Source of the DNA: Candidatus Parepulonipiscium sp. PG-Nuni2H_MBin01
Lineage (GTDB): Bacteria; Bacillota; Clostridia; Lachnospirales; Cellulosilyticaceae
Direction: 5' to 3'
DNA length: 64,000 nucleotides
NCBI GenBank assembly: GCA_001994995.1
Contig: MDJM01000003.1
Coordinates: 21,281 to 85,280, forward strand
This document shows, in pieces, positions 26,529-35,070 of the stretch. The notes under the pieces were generated by a model, which was given only the letters and a program-made list of their open reading frames with translations, did no database searches and was not told the DNA's origin. The position numbers were made by a program, and so were the translations under genes. Each line of letters opens with the position of its first letter. The first letter of the stretch is position 1.

Positions 26529-27140
26529 ATGAAGTTTGATATAAATGGCCTAGTGCCAGCAATTGTGCAAGATTTTTATACAAAAGAAGTGTTAATGCTT
26601 GCTTATATGAATGAAGAAAGTATAGCAATTACAAAACAAGAAGGATACACGTGTTTTTACTCAAGAAGTAGAGGGGGGCTTTGGAGAAAAGGTGAAACTA
26701 GCGGACATAAGCAACAAGTTATTAGAATGTCAGGTGACTGCGATGAGGATTCTATTTTAATTGAAGTAATTCAAACTGGTGTAGCATGTCATACTGGTGT
26801 TAAATCTTGCTTTTACAATACGATGTTAGAAGAGCAAGCCCCTTTTTCTATTGATATATTATCACAGATGATAAAAGAGCGCAAAAATACTAAAATTGAA
26901 AATTCGTATACTAATTATCTATTTGATAAGGGAATAGAAAAAATCTTAAAAAAAATCGGTGAAGAGTCTTCAGAGGTAATAATTGGTGCAATGAAAGATG
27001 ATTGCTATGAAACTGTTTATGAAATTTCAGATTTAACTTATCATATACTTGTACTGATGGCAGAGATGGGCATAGAAGTTAATGATATTCGCGACGAATT
27101 AGCAAATCGCCATATAATTGAGCATAAAGTTAAACAGTAA
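26529..27140 (+). CDS. hisI: Bifunctional phosphoribosyl-AMP cyclohydrolase / phosphoribosyl-ATP pyrophosphatase
   Basis: A 203-residue fusion of HisI (about 1-110; metal ligands in SGDCDEDSIL and CHTGVKSC, motif YTCFYSRSRGGLWRKGETSGH) and HisE (about 115-203; IEKILKKIGEESSEVIIGAMKDD, DLTYHILVLMAE). It catalyses steps 2 and 3 of the pathway. The start at 26529 has AAAAGGAG upstream; an in-frame ATG at 26490 lies inside hisF. It closes the operon, which lacks a histidinol-phosphate phosphatase gene. Confidence 0.95.
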   Translation: MKFDINGLVPAIVQDFYTKEVLMLAYMNEESIAITKQEGYTCFYSRSRGGLWRKGETSGHKQQVIRMSGDCDEDSILIEVIQTGVACHTGVKSCFYNTMLEEQAPFSIDILSQMIKERKNTKIENSYTNYLFDKGIEKILKKIGEESSEVIIGAMKDDCYETVYEISDLTYHILVLMAEMGIEVNDIRDELANRHIIEHKVKQ

Positions 27141-27143
27141 CAA

Positions 27144-27171
27144 AAAAAAGAGACTATTGCGTCTCTTTTTA
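27144..27171. terminator. Terminator of the histidine operon
   Basis: AAAGAGAC pairs with GTCTCTTT around a 6-base loop, with A and T runs on either side, so it can act for both the his operon and the small minus-strand gene. Confidence 0.85.
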
Positions 27172-27312
27172 CATAAAAGCCATGATGCTTCCTATTAAAC
27201 TTACTATCATTGATAAAACTACAGTTAAACTGATAAATGTTAGAACTTTTTTTCTATGCTTATTCATATATTCATGCATATTATAATTAGGTTGTTTTTT
27301 ATTGTTTGCCAT
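27169..27312 (-). CDS. Small single-pass membrane protein, 47 residues
   Basis: A short frame with a good ribosome site (GGAGG, 8 bases before ATG). The product has a basic, polar N-terminus with MNKHRKK at 16-22 and one hydrophobic segment VLTFISLTVVLSMIVSLIGS (23-42). It recalls the short basic-plus-membrane-helix proteins of Firmicutes such as DUF4044 or Prli42-like peptides, but that is only an impression. It lies convergent with hisI and downstream of nothing on its strand except the 3-base gap to the helicase stop, so the helicase may be co-transcribed from it or follow it. Confidence 0.7.
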   Translation of the reverse strand: MANNKKQPNYNMHEYMNKHRKKVLTFISLTVVLSMIVSLIGSIMAFM

Positions 27313-27315
27313 AGG

Positions 27316-29274
27316 TTAGTCCTCCAACTCTATTATTCTATTTTTTAAACATAATTTGTAATCAACGGTTTTAGTGAAAAGTTTAAATTTAATGCCAGCT
27401 TGGTTTTCTTTTATATTTACAATTAAACCACTTCCATAAACTCTATGCTTAACCTTATCGCCAACTTTTAACTCTTCTAATAACATATCGTCAAGAAATG
27501 GCGAAGGCTTAACCTTTTTATTATACCTTATTTTGGGAATAAATATAAATAAATGTTTACAAGCTCTTGTGAGCCCCACATAAAATAACCTTCGTTCTTC
27601 CTCTAAATTAATAACTGTTAAGTCATCTTTATAATGAGGAATAATTGTATCGATTACATCAATTATAAATACAATATCATATTCTAGTCCTTTAGCACTA
27701 TGCATAGTAGTTAATGTTATTGCATCTTTTACATCTTTGCCATTATGCATACTTTCAGCTACTTTCTTTAAATGCAATTCCCATTCAAGATAATTATCAA
27801 ATGATTTAGCAGAATCCATAATTTCATCAAATAATTCATATAAATTATCCACTGATATATTTTTAAATCCTGCATAAGACGCTAAATACTTTTTATACCC
27901 TATAATATTTTTAATATAAATAAGACCTGCTTCAAGGGACTGTGTTTTCAAATATTTTAATTGGATGATTAACTGTTCCAATGATTCTTGTTGTCTTTTA
28001 TTTAAATCTTTATGAGTACTAAGCTGGAGCAGATTAGTTTGACGATTAATTAATTCATTAGCAATAAAACGAGTAGGTTTATTTATAATTCTCTTAAGAT
28101 AATAACTATTGGTTAAATCTTCGGTTAGCTTAAAATAGGCTAATAAATCCTTTACAAGCCAATGAGTATATAAACTTGATACCTCATCTTTAATTTGAAA
28201 ATTTATATTTTTAGCTAATAGTTTATCTATAATTGGTCTAGATTGCATATTGGTTCTATATATAATGGCCATATTATCAAAAGAATAACCATTCTGTTTA
28301 AATTCCATCATTTTATTAAGAATTTGCTCAATTTGATTAGCCACATCTTTGCAGTTTATAATAATTGGACGCTCAAGTCCTGTTTTATGTGCTGTCATTA
28401 CTTTATCATATCTATTTTTATTACATAAAATCAATCTATTACTATAATTAATTATAGCAGGCACGGAACGATAATTTATATCTAGTGTAATTTGCTCAAC
28501 ATTATTAAAATACGTATCAAATTGCAATAAAAATTCTGGCCTAGAGCCTCTAAAAGAATATATACTTTGGTCAGTATCTCCTACTATAAATATATTGTTG
28601 TTATTTTGTCTAAGCAATCTAATAGTTTCAAACTGTACTGCATTAATATCTTGAAATTCATCTATTAAAATATATTTATATTTTTGCTGGAAATGTTTTA
28701 AAATTTCGGAATTCTGTTGCAATAAATAATAACATTCTAGTAGCATATCATCAAAATCGAATTTATTATGTTCTTTTTTATGACGGTCATACTCCTTATA
28801 TACTATTTCAAATACTTCCTTTGGTATTTCCGTTGGCGTGAAATCTACTTCTACTTGACTTTTTAATTTAGTAAGATTTTTATTAAATTTATCTATAAAA
28901 TTATCAATTTCATCCTCAAGATTTAAACGCTTATAACTATGAATAACTATACTATTGCGTTGCTCTGAAGTTAATAAATTAGTTGCGTTATAACGTACTG
29001 GGTCAATATATTGTAATATTCTATAGAAAGTAGAATGAAACGTTCCAAATACGACTGGTTCATCCCCATATTTGGTAATATATCTAAATTTCATTTCCTC
29101 AGCAGCAGCCTTAGTAAATGTAATTACTAAAATCTCATTAGGAGAACAGTTTAAATGGTTAATCATATAGTTAATGCGTTCTACTATTACAAATGTTTTA
29201 CCTGAACCAGGTCCTGCTACTACCATAGTTGCTCCTAGTGGAGCAGTTACTGCTTTTTGTTGATTTATATTCAT
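27316..29274 (-). CDS. UvrD/PcrA-type superfamily 1 DNA helicase
   Basis: A 652-residue SF1A helicase with 3'-5' polarity expected. Motifs in order: Q motif NINQQKAV, Walker A AGPGSGKT, Ia TFTKAAAEEM, II DEFQ, III GDTDQSIYSFRGS, V TTMHSAKGLEYDIVFI and VI EERRLFYVGLTRA; a C-terminal Tudor-like segment (VGDKVKHRVYGSG) resembles the PcrA tail. At 652 residues it is slightly short for PcrA (about 730). I start at 29274, with AAAGGA 7 bases upstream; the longer frame would overlap nth. It follows nth by 13 bases, a sensible repair-gene pairing. Confidence 0.9.
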   Translation of the reverse strand: MNINQQKAVTAPLGATMVVAGPGSGKTFVIVERINYMINHLNCSPNEILVITFTKAAAEEMKFRYITKYGDEPVVFGTFHSTFYRILQYIDPVRYNATNLLTSEQRNSIVIHSYKRLNLEDEIDNFIDKFNKNLTKLKSQVEVDFTPTEIPKEVFEIVYKEYDRHKKEHNKFDFDDMLLECYYLLQQNSEILKHFQQKYKYILIDEFQDINAVQFETIRLLRQNNNNIFIVGDTDQSIYSFRGSRPEFLLQFDTYFNNVEQITLDINYRSVPAIINYSNRLILCNKNRYDKVMTAHKTGLERPIIINCKDVANQIEQILNKMMEFKQNGYSFDNMAIIYRTNMQSRPIIDKLLAKNINFQIKDEVSSLYTHWLVKDLLAYFKLTEDLTNSYYLKRIINKPTRFIANELINRQTNLLQLSTHKDLNKRQQESLEQLIIQLKYLKTQSLEAGLIYIKNIIGYKKYLASYAGFKNISVDNLYELFDEIMDSAKSFDNYLEWELHLKKVAESMHNGKDVKDAITLTTMHSAKGLEYDIVFIIDVIDTIIPHYKDDLTVINLEEERRLFYVGLTRACKHLFIFIPKIRYNKKVKPSPFLDDMLLEELKVGDKVKHRVYGSGLIVNIKENQAGIKFKLFTKTVDYKLCLKNRIIELED

Positions 29275-29287
29275 CGCAAAATCCTTT

Positions 29288-29980
29288 CTAATACATATGC
29301 CCTTTATCAATACAAGCTTTTACCATATCTGGCATGTTGTCTATAAGTTTTAAGAGGCCAAATGGGCAATTTGTAATAAACATACATTTACCGCATTTTG
29401 GTGAACGTGCAGTACATATTTCTCGACCATGAGTAATTACTTGCGTATTATATCTAATCCAATGTTGCTCAGGAAGAATTTTCATTAAGTCATGTTCTAT
29501 AATAACAGGGTCAGTACTAGAAGTAAGTCCCCATCTAATACTAATCCTTTTAACATGTGTATCTACAACAATACTAGGAATTCCATATATGTTTCCCCGT
29601 ATTACATTTGCAGTTTTTCTACCTACTCCTGCTAAAGATGTTAAGCTTTCTATATCAGCAGGTACTTCCCCTTTAAATTTTTCAATAATCATTTTAGAAC
29701 TAGTCAATATATTTTTTGCCTTGTTTTTATAAAAGCCAGTGCTTTTTATTTGATATTCTAATTCCTCTAAATTGGCTTTAGCCATAGATTCCACATCAGG
29801 ATACTTTTCAAATAAATCAGGTGTAACAAGATTAACTCTATCATCGGTACATTGTGCACTTAATATTGTTGCAACTAGCAATTGGAATGGAGTTGTGTGA
29901 TTTAAAAAGCATGGGACTTCTTTTTCATAATTTTCATCTAACGTATTTAAAATGATTTTAATATGCTCTTTATAATCCAC
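29288..29980 (-). CDS. nth: Endonuclease III (base-excision repair glycosylase)
   Basis: A 230-residue helix-hairpin-helix DNA glycosylase/AP lyase acting on oxidised pyrimidines. The catalytic lysine is in LAGVGRKTANV and the catalytic aspartate in VVDTHVKR. The [4Fe-4S] cluster pattern C-x6-C-x2-C-x5-C is intact (CTARSPKCGKCMFITNC). The start codon is GTG, sharing one base with the stop of the upstream radical SAM gene, with GGAGG upstream. Confident. Confidence 0.94.
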   Translation of the reverse strand: MDYKEHIKIILNTLDENYEKEVPCFLNHTTPFQLLVATILSAQCTDDRVNLVTPDLFEKYPDVESMAKANLEELEYQIKSTGFYKNKAKNILTSSKMIIEKFKGEVPADIESLTSLAGVGRKTANVIRGNIYGIPSIVVDTHVKRISIRWGLTSSTDPVIIEHDLMKILPEQHWIRYNTQVITHGREICTARSPKCGKCMFITNCPFGLLKLIDNMPDMVKACIDKGHMY

Positions 29981-31686
29981 TAAAATTCCTCCATAAGAAT
30001 AGTAACATCTGCCTGGTTTGCTCCATACTTATAATGAAACAATGTTGCCCTAGGTTTATCTAGTAAATTAAACTTTTTTACATTATATTTAAAATATTCA
30101 ATACGAATGTTTCTCAAGCGCTGCTTAGGTTCATAAGTTATATATTGCTTATCAATACACGCTAACCAATTATCATCTTTAATCTTATCATGTATATCTT
30201 GCTTAAATATCTCTTGGTCTATAGTAATTAAATTAGTATTAACTTCTTTTAAATTTTCATGGCATAACCAATCCCATCTAATTAACTCCTTAAGTAATTC
30301 TATATTACAATTTTGCACTGTTTGCCCAAACTCTAGCAATAATAAATAATATGCACTTTTTTTATGTGCTACCTTATCATATTGTTTTAAGCTCCAATAC
30401 TTGGCTAAACTTTCAAATAAATCAAATTCACTGTTATATAACGAAAATAAATATTCTAAACTAGTGGTAAATCTATTGCTATTATAATACCTCTCTAACA
30501 TTTCTTCCACTTGGTGCAATAATACTATTTCATCATAAGTGATATAATTAGTGTATAAGACTTCATAAGGTGGTAAATCTTTGTATACAATACCAAACTC
30601 AGAAGCTTTATGATATAGCCCTGAACCCTTTAATACTTTTAAAAATCCCAACTGCAATTGTTCTGGTCTAATGGAAATTACTTCATTAAATGAATTTCTA
30701 AAAGAAAGGTAATTCTCAAATGGCAACCCAACTATTAAGTCTAAATGCTGATGAATTGTACCAAGTTTAGAAATGCTTAATGATACCTTTTTTATTTCTT
30801 CAAATGGCATAGGTCTCATAATAGATTTTAAAGTTTTAGGATTTGTTGATTGAACTCCTATTTCAAATTGTATTAGTCCATCCCTTGCCCCACTTAATAT
30901 TTCTAACATATCATTATTAATTAGTTCAGCAGCAATTTCAAAATGGAAGTTAGTAATACCATTATCATTATTAATTATATATTTCCAAATATTTAAAGCA
31001 AAAGCTTTATTAGCATTAAAAGTTCTATCTACGAATTTCACCTGAGGCACATTTTTACTTAAAAAGTAATCTAAATCTTTATATACCCTTTCAATTGGCA
31101 TAAATCTAACACCTGCTTCAACTGATGAAAGGCAGTATTGGCAACTAAATGGACACCCTCTAGATGCTTCATAATAAATTATCTTATGCTTTAAATCTGT
31201 TATATCTTTATATACAAATGGTAATTCAGACATATCCATAGGCTTTCTAGGTGGATTAACAATTATTTGCGAATTATATTTATATATTAAGCCATCTATA
31301 TCACACAGTTTCTTTTCTTGCTGCAAATACTCCTTCCATGTCTTTTCACCTTCACCTTCCATTAAAATATCAATAGGCAGTTCATTAAGTAACTCTCTTG
31401 AATTATATGAAACCTCTGGTCCTCCTAATATTAATTTAGTATTAGGAAGTAACTTCCGTATAGTCGGTATAATTGATTTAATATATGTTATATTCCAAAT
31501 ATAACATGAAAAGCCTATTACATCAGGCTTACATTCATAAATAGATTTAATAATTTGATTTTCATCATGATTTATAGTAAGCTCTAATATATCTATATCA
31601 AATTCACTACAAAATTCTTTAATATAACGTAATGCTAATGAAGAATGTATATATTTAGCATTAAAAGAGACAAGTAAACATTTCAT
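29980..31686 (-). CDS. B12-binding-domain radical SAM protein (DUF4080 type)
   Basis: A 568-residue protein with an N-terminal cobalamin-binding-like domain (about 1-140; VSFNAKYIHSSLALRYI, GGPEVSYNS), a radical SAM domain with the cluster motif CPFSCQYC in YEASRGCPFSCQYCLSS, and a C-terminal region (from about residue 390) of the DUF4080 kind. Members are common in Clostridia but their reaction is unknown. It precedes nth and the helicase with one-base overlap, so the three form an operon, though a DNA-repair role does not follow from that. Confidence 0.85.
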   Translation of the reverse strand: MKCLLVSFNAKYIHSSLALRYIKEFCSEFDIDILELTINHDENQIIKSIYECKPDVIGFSCYIWNITYIKSIIPTIRKLLPNTKLILGGPEVSYNSRELLNELPIDILMEGEGEKTWKEYLQQEKKLCDIDGLIYKYNSQIIVNPPRKPMDMSELPFVYKDITDLKHKIIYYEASRGCPFSCQYCLSSVEAGVRFMPIERVYKDLDYFLSKNVPQVKFVDRTFNANKAFALNIWKYIINNDNGITNFHFEIAAELINNDMLEILSGARDGLIQFEIGVQSTNPKTLKSIMRPMPFEEIKKVSLSISKLGTIHQHLDLIVGLPFENYLSFRNSFNEVISIRPEQLQLGFLKVLKGSGLYHKASEFGIVYKDLPPYEVLYTNYITYDEIVLLHQVEEMLERYYNSNRFTTSLEYLFSLYNSEFDLFESLAKYWSLKQYDKVAHKKSAYYLLLLEFGQTVQNCNIELLKELIRWDWLCHENLKEVNTNLITIDQEIFKQDIHDKIKDDNWLACIDKQYITYEPKQRLRNIRIEYFKYNVKKFNLLDKPRATLFHYKYGANQADVTILMEEF

Positions 31687-31730
31687 AAATTTTCCTCCAA
31701 TGGTTTTTTATAGTATTACCAAATTACCAA

Positions 31731-31757
31731 AAAAATACACCTAGGATTACTAGGTGT
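31731..31757 (-). terminator. Terminator of queG
   Basis: Perfect 8-bp stem ACACCTAG/CTAGGTGT with a 5-base loop, followed by a T tract on the minus strand. Confidence 0.88.
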
Positions 31758-31773
31758 AAAGATTATTTATTAT

Positions 31774-32658
31774 TTAGTTACGCTCAAAGGCAATTGTGGC
31801 ATTACGCTTAATAACATTTTTTCCTCTCCATCCGCATGAAGTATGCTTAACATTATTTTTAAAAAAAGCGTTATCCATATTCATATATACATCAGCCGAC
31901 TGCTGCATAAATTCAAGAGATTTAAATTCCTTTAAATTAGTAAAATTAATGTTTATATTGTAAGGACAAGGCTTTTGGCAAAAATCACAACCAAATATAT
32001 TTCCCTTCAATAAATCAATTTCTTCTAACTTTAAATCTTTCTTCTGAGTTAAGTACGACAAACATACGTTACAATCATTTAATGCACCAGTAGGACAAAC
32101 CTTCACACAATTATGGCATAATCCACACTGCACAAATTTAGGAATGTTTTTGTAATTATTAACTTCGTTACAATCAATTTTTATATCAATAAGGATTTCT
32201 GCCAAAAAAACATATGAGCCATATTTCTTAGTAATGAGCATATTATTTCTGCCAATAAAGCCAATACCTGATAAATAAGCAAGGTATCTCTCGTTTAAAC
32301 AATTGTTATCTACAAACCCTACCCCTTGCGCACCTAGAGAATTAATAAATTCACATATTTTATCTAAATAACTTCTAACTACTTTATGATAATCAAGTCT
32401 CTGAGTATAAATTGAAAATCCATTATTCACACTCTTTCCATCATTATACGGAAAAGCTATACATAATATAGTTTGTACATTTGGCATTAGATAACTAGGA
32501 TCTACTCTTTTAGATATGTCTTTCTCTTCAAATTCATTTTGAGAAGGTCTAGATTTTAAATAAGCTTCTAGTTCATCATACCTTCTATAAGGAATAAAAC
32601 CAAATGTGTCCAATCCTAAATTATAACAAAACTGCTCTATTCTTGCTCTGTAGGACAT
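31774..32658 (-). CDS. queG: Epoxyqueuosine reductase QueG-like protein
   Basis: A 294-residue cobalamin-dependent iron-sulfur reductase that performs the last step of queuosine formation in tRNA. Two [4Fe-4S] ligand sets are visible: CGLCHNCVKVCPTGAL and CNVC ... CDFCQKPCPYN. The N-terminal domain with RVDPSYLMPNVQTILCIAFPYN fits the QueG/DUF1730 part. It is shorter than Escherichia coli QueG (379) because the C-terminal HEAT-like region is missing, which is common in Firmicutes. Tgt at 50.8 kb provides the earlier step. The start overlaps the DUF896 gene by 22 bases. Confidence 0.85.
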   Translation of the reverse strand: MSYRARIEQFCYNLGLDTFGFIPYRRYDELEAYLKSRPSQNEFEEKDISKRVDPSYLMPNVQTILCIAFPYNDGKSVNNGFSIYTQRLDYHKVVRSYLDKICEFINSLGAQGVGFVDNNCLNERYLAYLSGIGFIGRNNMLITKKYGSYVFLAEILIDIKIDCNEVNNYKNIPKFVQCGLCHNCVKVCPTGALNDCNVCLSYLTQKKDLKLEEIDLLKGNIFGCDFCQKPCPYNININFTNLKEFKSLEFMQQSADVYMNMDNAFFKNNVKHTSCGWRGKNVIKRNATIAFERN

Positions 32659-32885
32659 TGTGGTGGAGCATATTGAAGTGGATGAAGTTTCCCGTCAGGC
32701 GTTTGAATTTTTGTATTTTCTAATTGACTTCTAAAATTTCCTCTAAATATTGTTAAATATTGTTGACGTAAATTATGCTGTTCTTGAGTTTCAGCTTCAT
32801 TTAAACCTTCAGTTTTCTTTTTAGCTGCTAATTCATTAATTCTAGCCAGTAATTCTTCCATGTTAATATCTTTTAAGTTTTCCAT
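32637..32885 (-). CDS. DUF896 family protein (YnzC-like)
   Basis: An 82-residue protein with the family signature MEELLARINELAAKKKTEGLNEAE ... EQHNLRQQYLTIFRGNFRSQLENTKI. DUF896 proteins (Bacillus YnzC, a LexA-regulon member) form a short helical hairpin; the function is unknown. GGAGG lies 7 bases before the ATG. It lies between parC and queG and overlaps the latter. Confidence 0.92.
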   Translation of the reverse strand: MENLKDINMEELLARINELAAKKKTEGLNEAETQEQHNLRQQYLTIFRGNFRSQLENTKIQTPDGKLHPLQYAPPQCPTEQE

Positions 32886-32919
32886 AATTTTACCTCCATT
32901 ATTAACTAACTATAATTAC

Positions 32920-35052
32920 CTAACTTATTGGTTGAGTCCCATTACTAGGCAAATTCATAGTTTTAAAATTAATTTCCTGTTTTTTTACTGCATATAATTC
33001 AGTCATTTCCGTCTTTTTAGTAGTATTAACTACTTTATCACCTTGCATATCTCTTTTTTGCTTAATCTCAATCTGGCTTGGCTCAAAATAAACCACACGT
33101 CCATCACTTCTTATAGCACATGCCACTTCATCCTCTTGTAAAACTACAATCCCAATACAATCAGCTTTAGTGTAATATGCATTTATTAGTTTTTTGCGAT
33201 TTGTCTTAGTTTTATACAATTCTAGCGGAATTTGTGATACACGACCATTTGAAAAACCAACTAATGCCATTTCTTCATAATTGATAGTAGGATAAACATA
33301 TATAATTTTTTCATCTGTATCTAATCCTAATATATTGGGTAAATAAGTTCCAAGTTGGCTAACTTTACAGTCCTCAATTTCATACATTTTAAGTTTATAT
33401 ACTTTAGCTTTATCACTAAAAAATATAAGCTCTGTTTTATTGCTAGTTTCAAGCTCCTGTACAATAATATCATTGTCTTTTAAACGTTGCTCTCCGCTAT
33501 TACGCAACGACGATAAAGAGACTTTTTTAAAATACTGTTCATTAGTTAAAAAAATCTTCAGCTTATAATCATCTATAAAATGATGCTCAGGTAATGCATG
33601 TTGCTCAATTATAGTAATAAGCTTAGTTTTTCTGCTAATATCTTGAGAATTTTTTACACGTTTTAGTTCATCCCTAATAACTCTTTTTAATTTATTTTCG
33701 CTAGCAATAGTATCTTGTAACTTAGTAATATCATTGGCTAACTTATCTAACTCTTTTAAAGCATTTTCAATATACTGCTGATTTAGGTGTCTAAGTTTAA
33801 TTTCAGCTACAAAATCGGCTTGTAATTCTGTAAGATTAAACTCACTCATTAACCTAGGCACGACTTCCTTCTCTTTTTGGGTGTGACGTATAATGTCTAT
33901 TGCTTTATCGATATCAAGTAAAATTAATTTTAGCCCTAAAAGCAGGTGTTGCCGTTTTTGTAATCTATCTATATTGTAGTTATATTTTTTAATAATACAA
34001 TCTTTTCTAAATTCATACCATTCTTTAATGATAGTTTTAACTCCCATAACTTGGGGGCGACCTTTAACTAGAATATTAAAATTACAACTAAAAGAGTCTT
34101 CCAGAGAAGTTAATTTAAATAGTTTTTGCATTAACAATTCACTATCTACACCACGCTTTAAATCTATAGTAATTTTTAATCCTGATAAATCAGTTTCATC
34201 ACGCACATCATTAATTTCACGAATTTTTCCCGATTTCACCAATTCCTCAATTTTATCAATAATAGCTTCTATCGTAGTAGTGTAAGGAATTTGAGTAATT
34301 TCAATACAATTTTCCTTTTTCATAATAGAATAAGTTGCACGAACCTTAAAGGAACCTTTACCCGTTTCTAAAATTTGTGCCATTTCATTTTGATTATAAA
34401 TTAGCTCTCCCCCTGTTGGAAAATCAGGGGCTTTGATATGTTGTGTAATATCAATCTTTTCATTCGTTAAATAAGCTATTGTAGCATCGCAAACCTCACC
34501 TAAATTAAATCCACAAATATTACTAGCCATCCCTACGGCTATTCCCTGATTAGAGTTAATCAAAATATTAGGAAACATAGACGGTAAAAGCAACGGCTCT
34601 TTCATTTTACCATCATAATTATCTACAAACTCAACACAATTTTCTTCTATATCCCCAAAAATAGACTCACAAATATCACTAAGTTTTGCTTCTGTATATC
34701 TTGATGCAGCATATGCCATATCCCTAGAATACACTTTACCAAAATTTCCTTTTGAGTCCACAAATGGAGTATTTAAAGCATTATATCCTTTTGTTAATCT
34801 TACCATTGTTTCATAAATTGCACTATCTCCATGAGGATTAAGTTTCATAGTTTGGCCAACAATATTTGCAGATTTGGTTCGAGTAGATTTTAAAAGCCCC
34901 ATCTTATACATTGTATATAATAACTTCCTATGTGAAGGCTTAAATCCATCAATTTCAGGTAACGCTCTTGATACAATAACACTCATAGCATATGGCATGT
35001 AATTTAACTCTAATGTTTCCGATATATTTTGTTTAATAACATGCTCTTGCAT
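32920..35052 (-). CDS. parC: Type II topoisomerase subunit A, topoisomerase IV-like (ParC)
   Basis: A 710-residue DNA cleavage subunit. The catalytic tyrosine is in ASRYTEAKL (Y119). The quinolone region reads NPHGDSAIYETMVRL with S77 and E81, the drug-sensitive form. The C-terminal domain is short and has no GyrA box (QRRGxxG), which argues for a decatenase of the ParC type rather than gyrase. A shorter A subunit paired with a shorter B subunit is common in Clostridia as a second topoisomerase. It follows parE by 18 bases. Confidence 0.87.
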   Translation of the reverse strand: MQEHVIKQNISETLELNYMPYAMSVIVSRALPEIDGFKPSHRKLLYTMYKMGLLKSTRTKSANIVGQTMKLNPHGDSAIYETMVRLTKGYNALNTPFVDSKGNFGKVYSRDMAYAASRYTEAKLSDICESIFGDIEENCVEFVDNYDGKMKEPLLLPSMFPNILINSNQGIAVGMASNICGFNLGEVCDATIAYLTNEKIDITQHIKAPDFPTGGELIYNQNEMAQILETGKGSFKVRATYSIMKKENCIEITQIPYTTTIEAIIDKIEELVKSGKIREINDVRDETDLSGLKITIDLKRGVDSELLMQKLFKLTSLEDSFSCNFNILVKGRPQVMGVKTIIKEWYEFRKDCIIKKYNYNIDRLQKRQHLLLGLKLILLDIDKAIDIIRHTQKEKEVVPRLMSEFNLTELQADFVAEIKLRHLNQQYIENALKELDKLANDITKLQDTIASENKLKRVIRDELKRVKNSQDISRKTKLITIIEQHALPEHHFIDDYKLKIFLTNEQYFKKVSLSSLRNSGEQRLKDNDIIVQELETSNKTELIFFSDKAKVYKLKMYEIEDCKVSQLGTYLPNILGLDTDEKIIYVYPTINYEEMALVGFSNGRVSQIPLELYKTKTNRKKLINAYYTKADCIGIVVLQEDEVACAIRSDGRVVYFEPSQIEIKQKRDMQGDKVVNTTKKTEMTELYAVKKQEINFKTMNLPSNGTQPIS

Positions 35053-35070
35053 ATTATAACCCCCTTCTAT

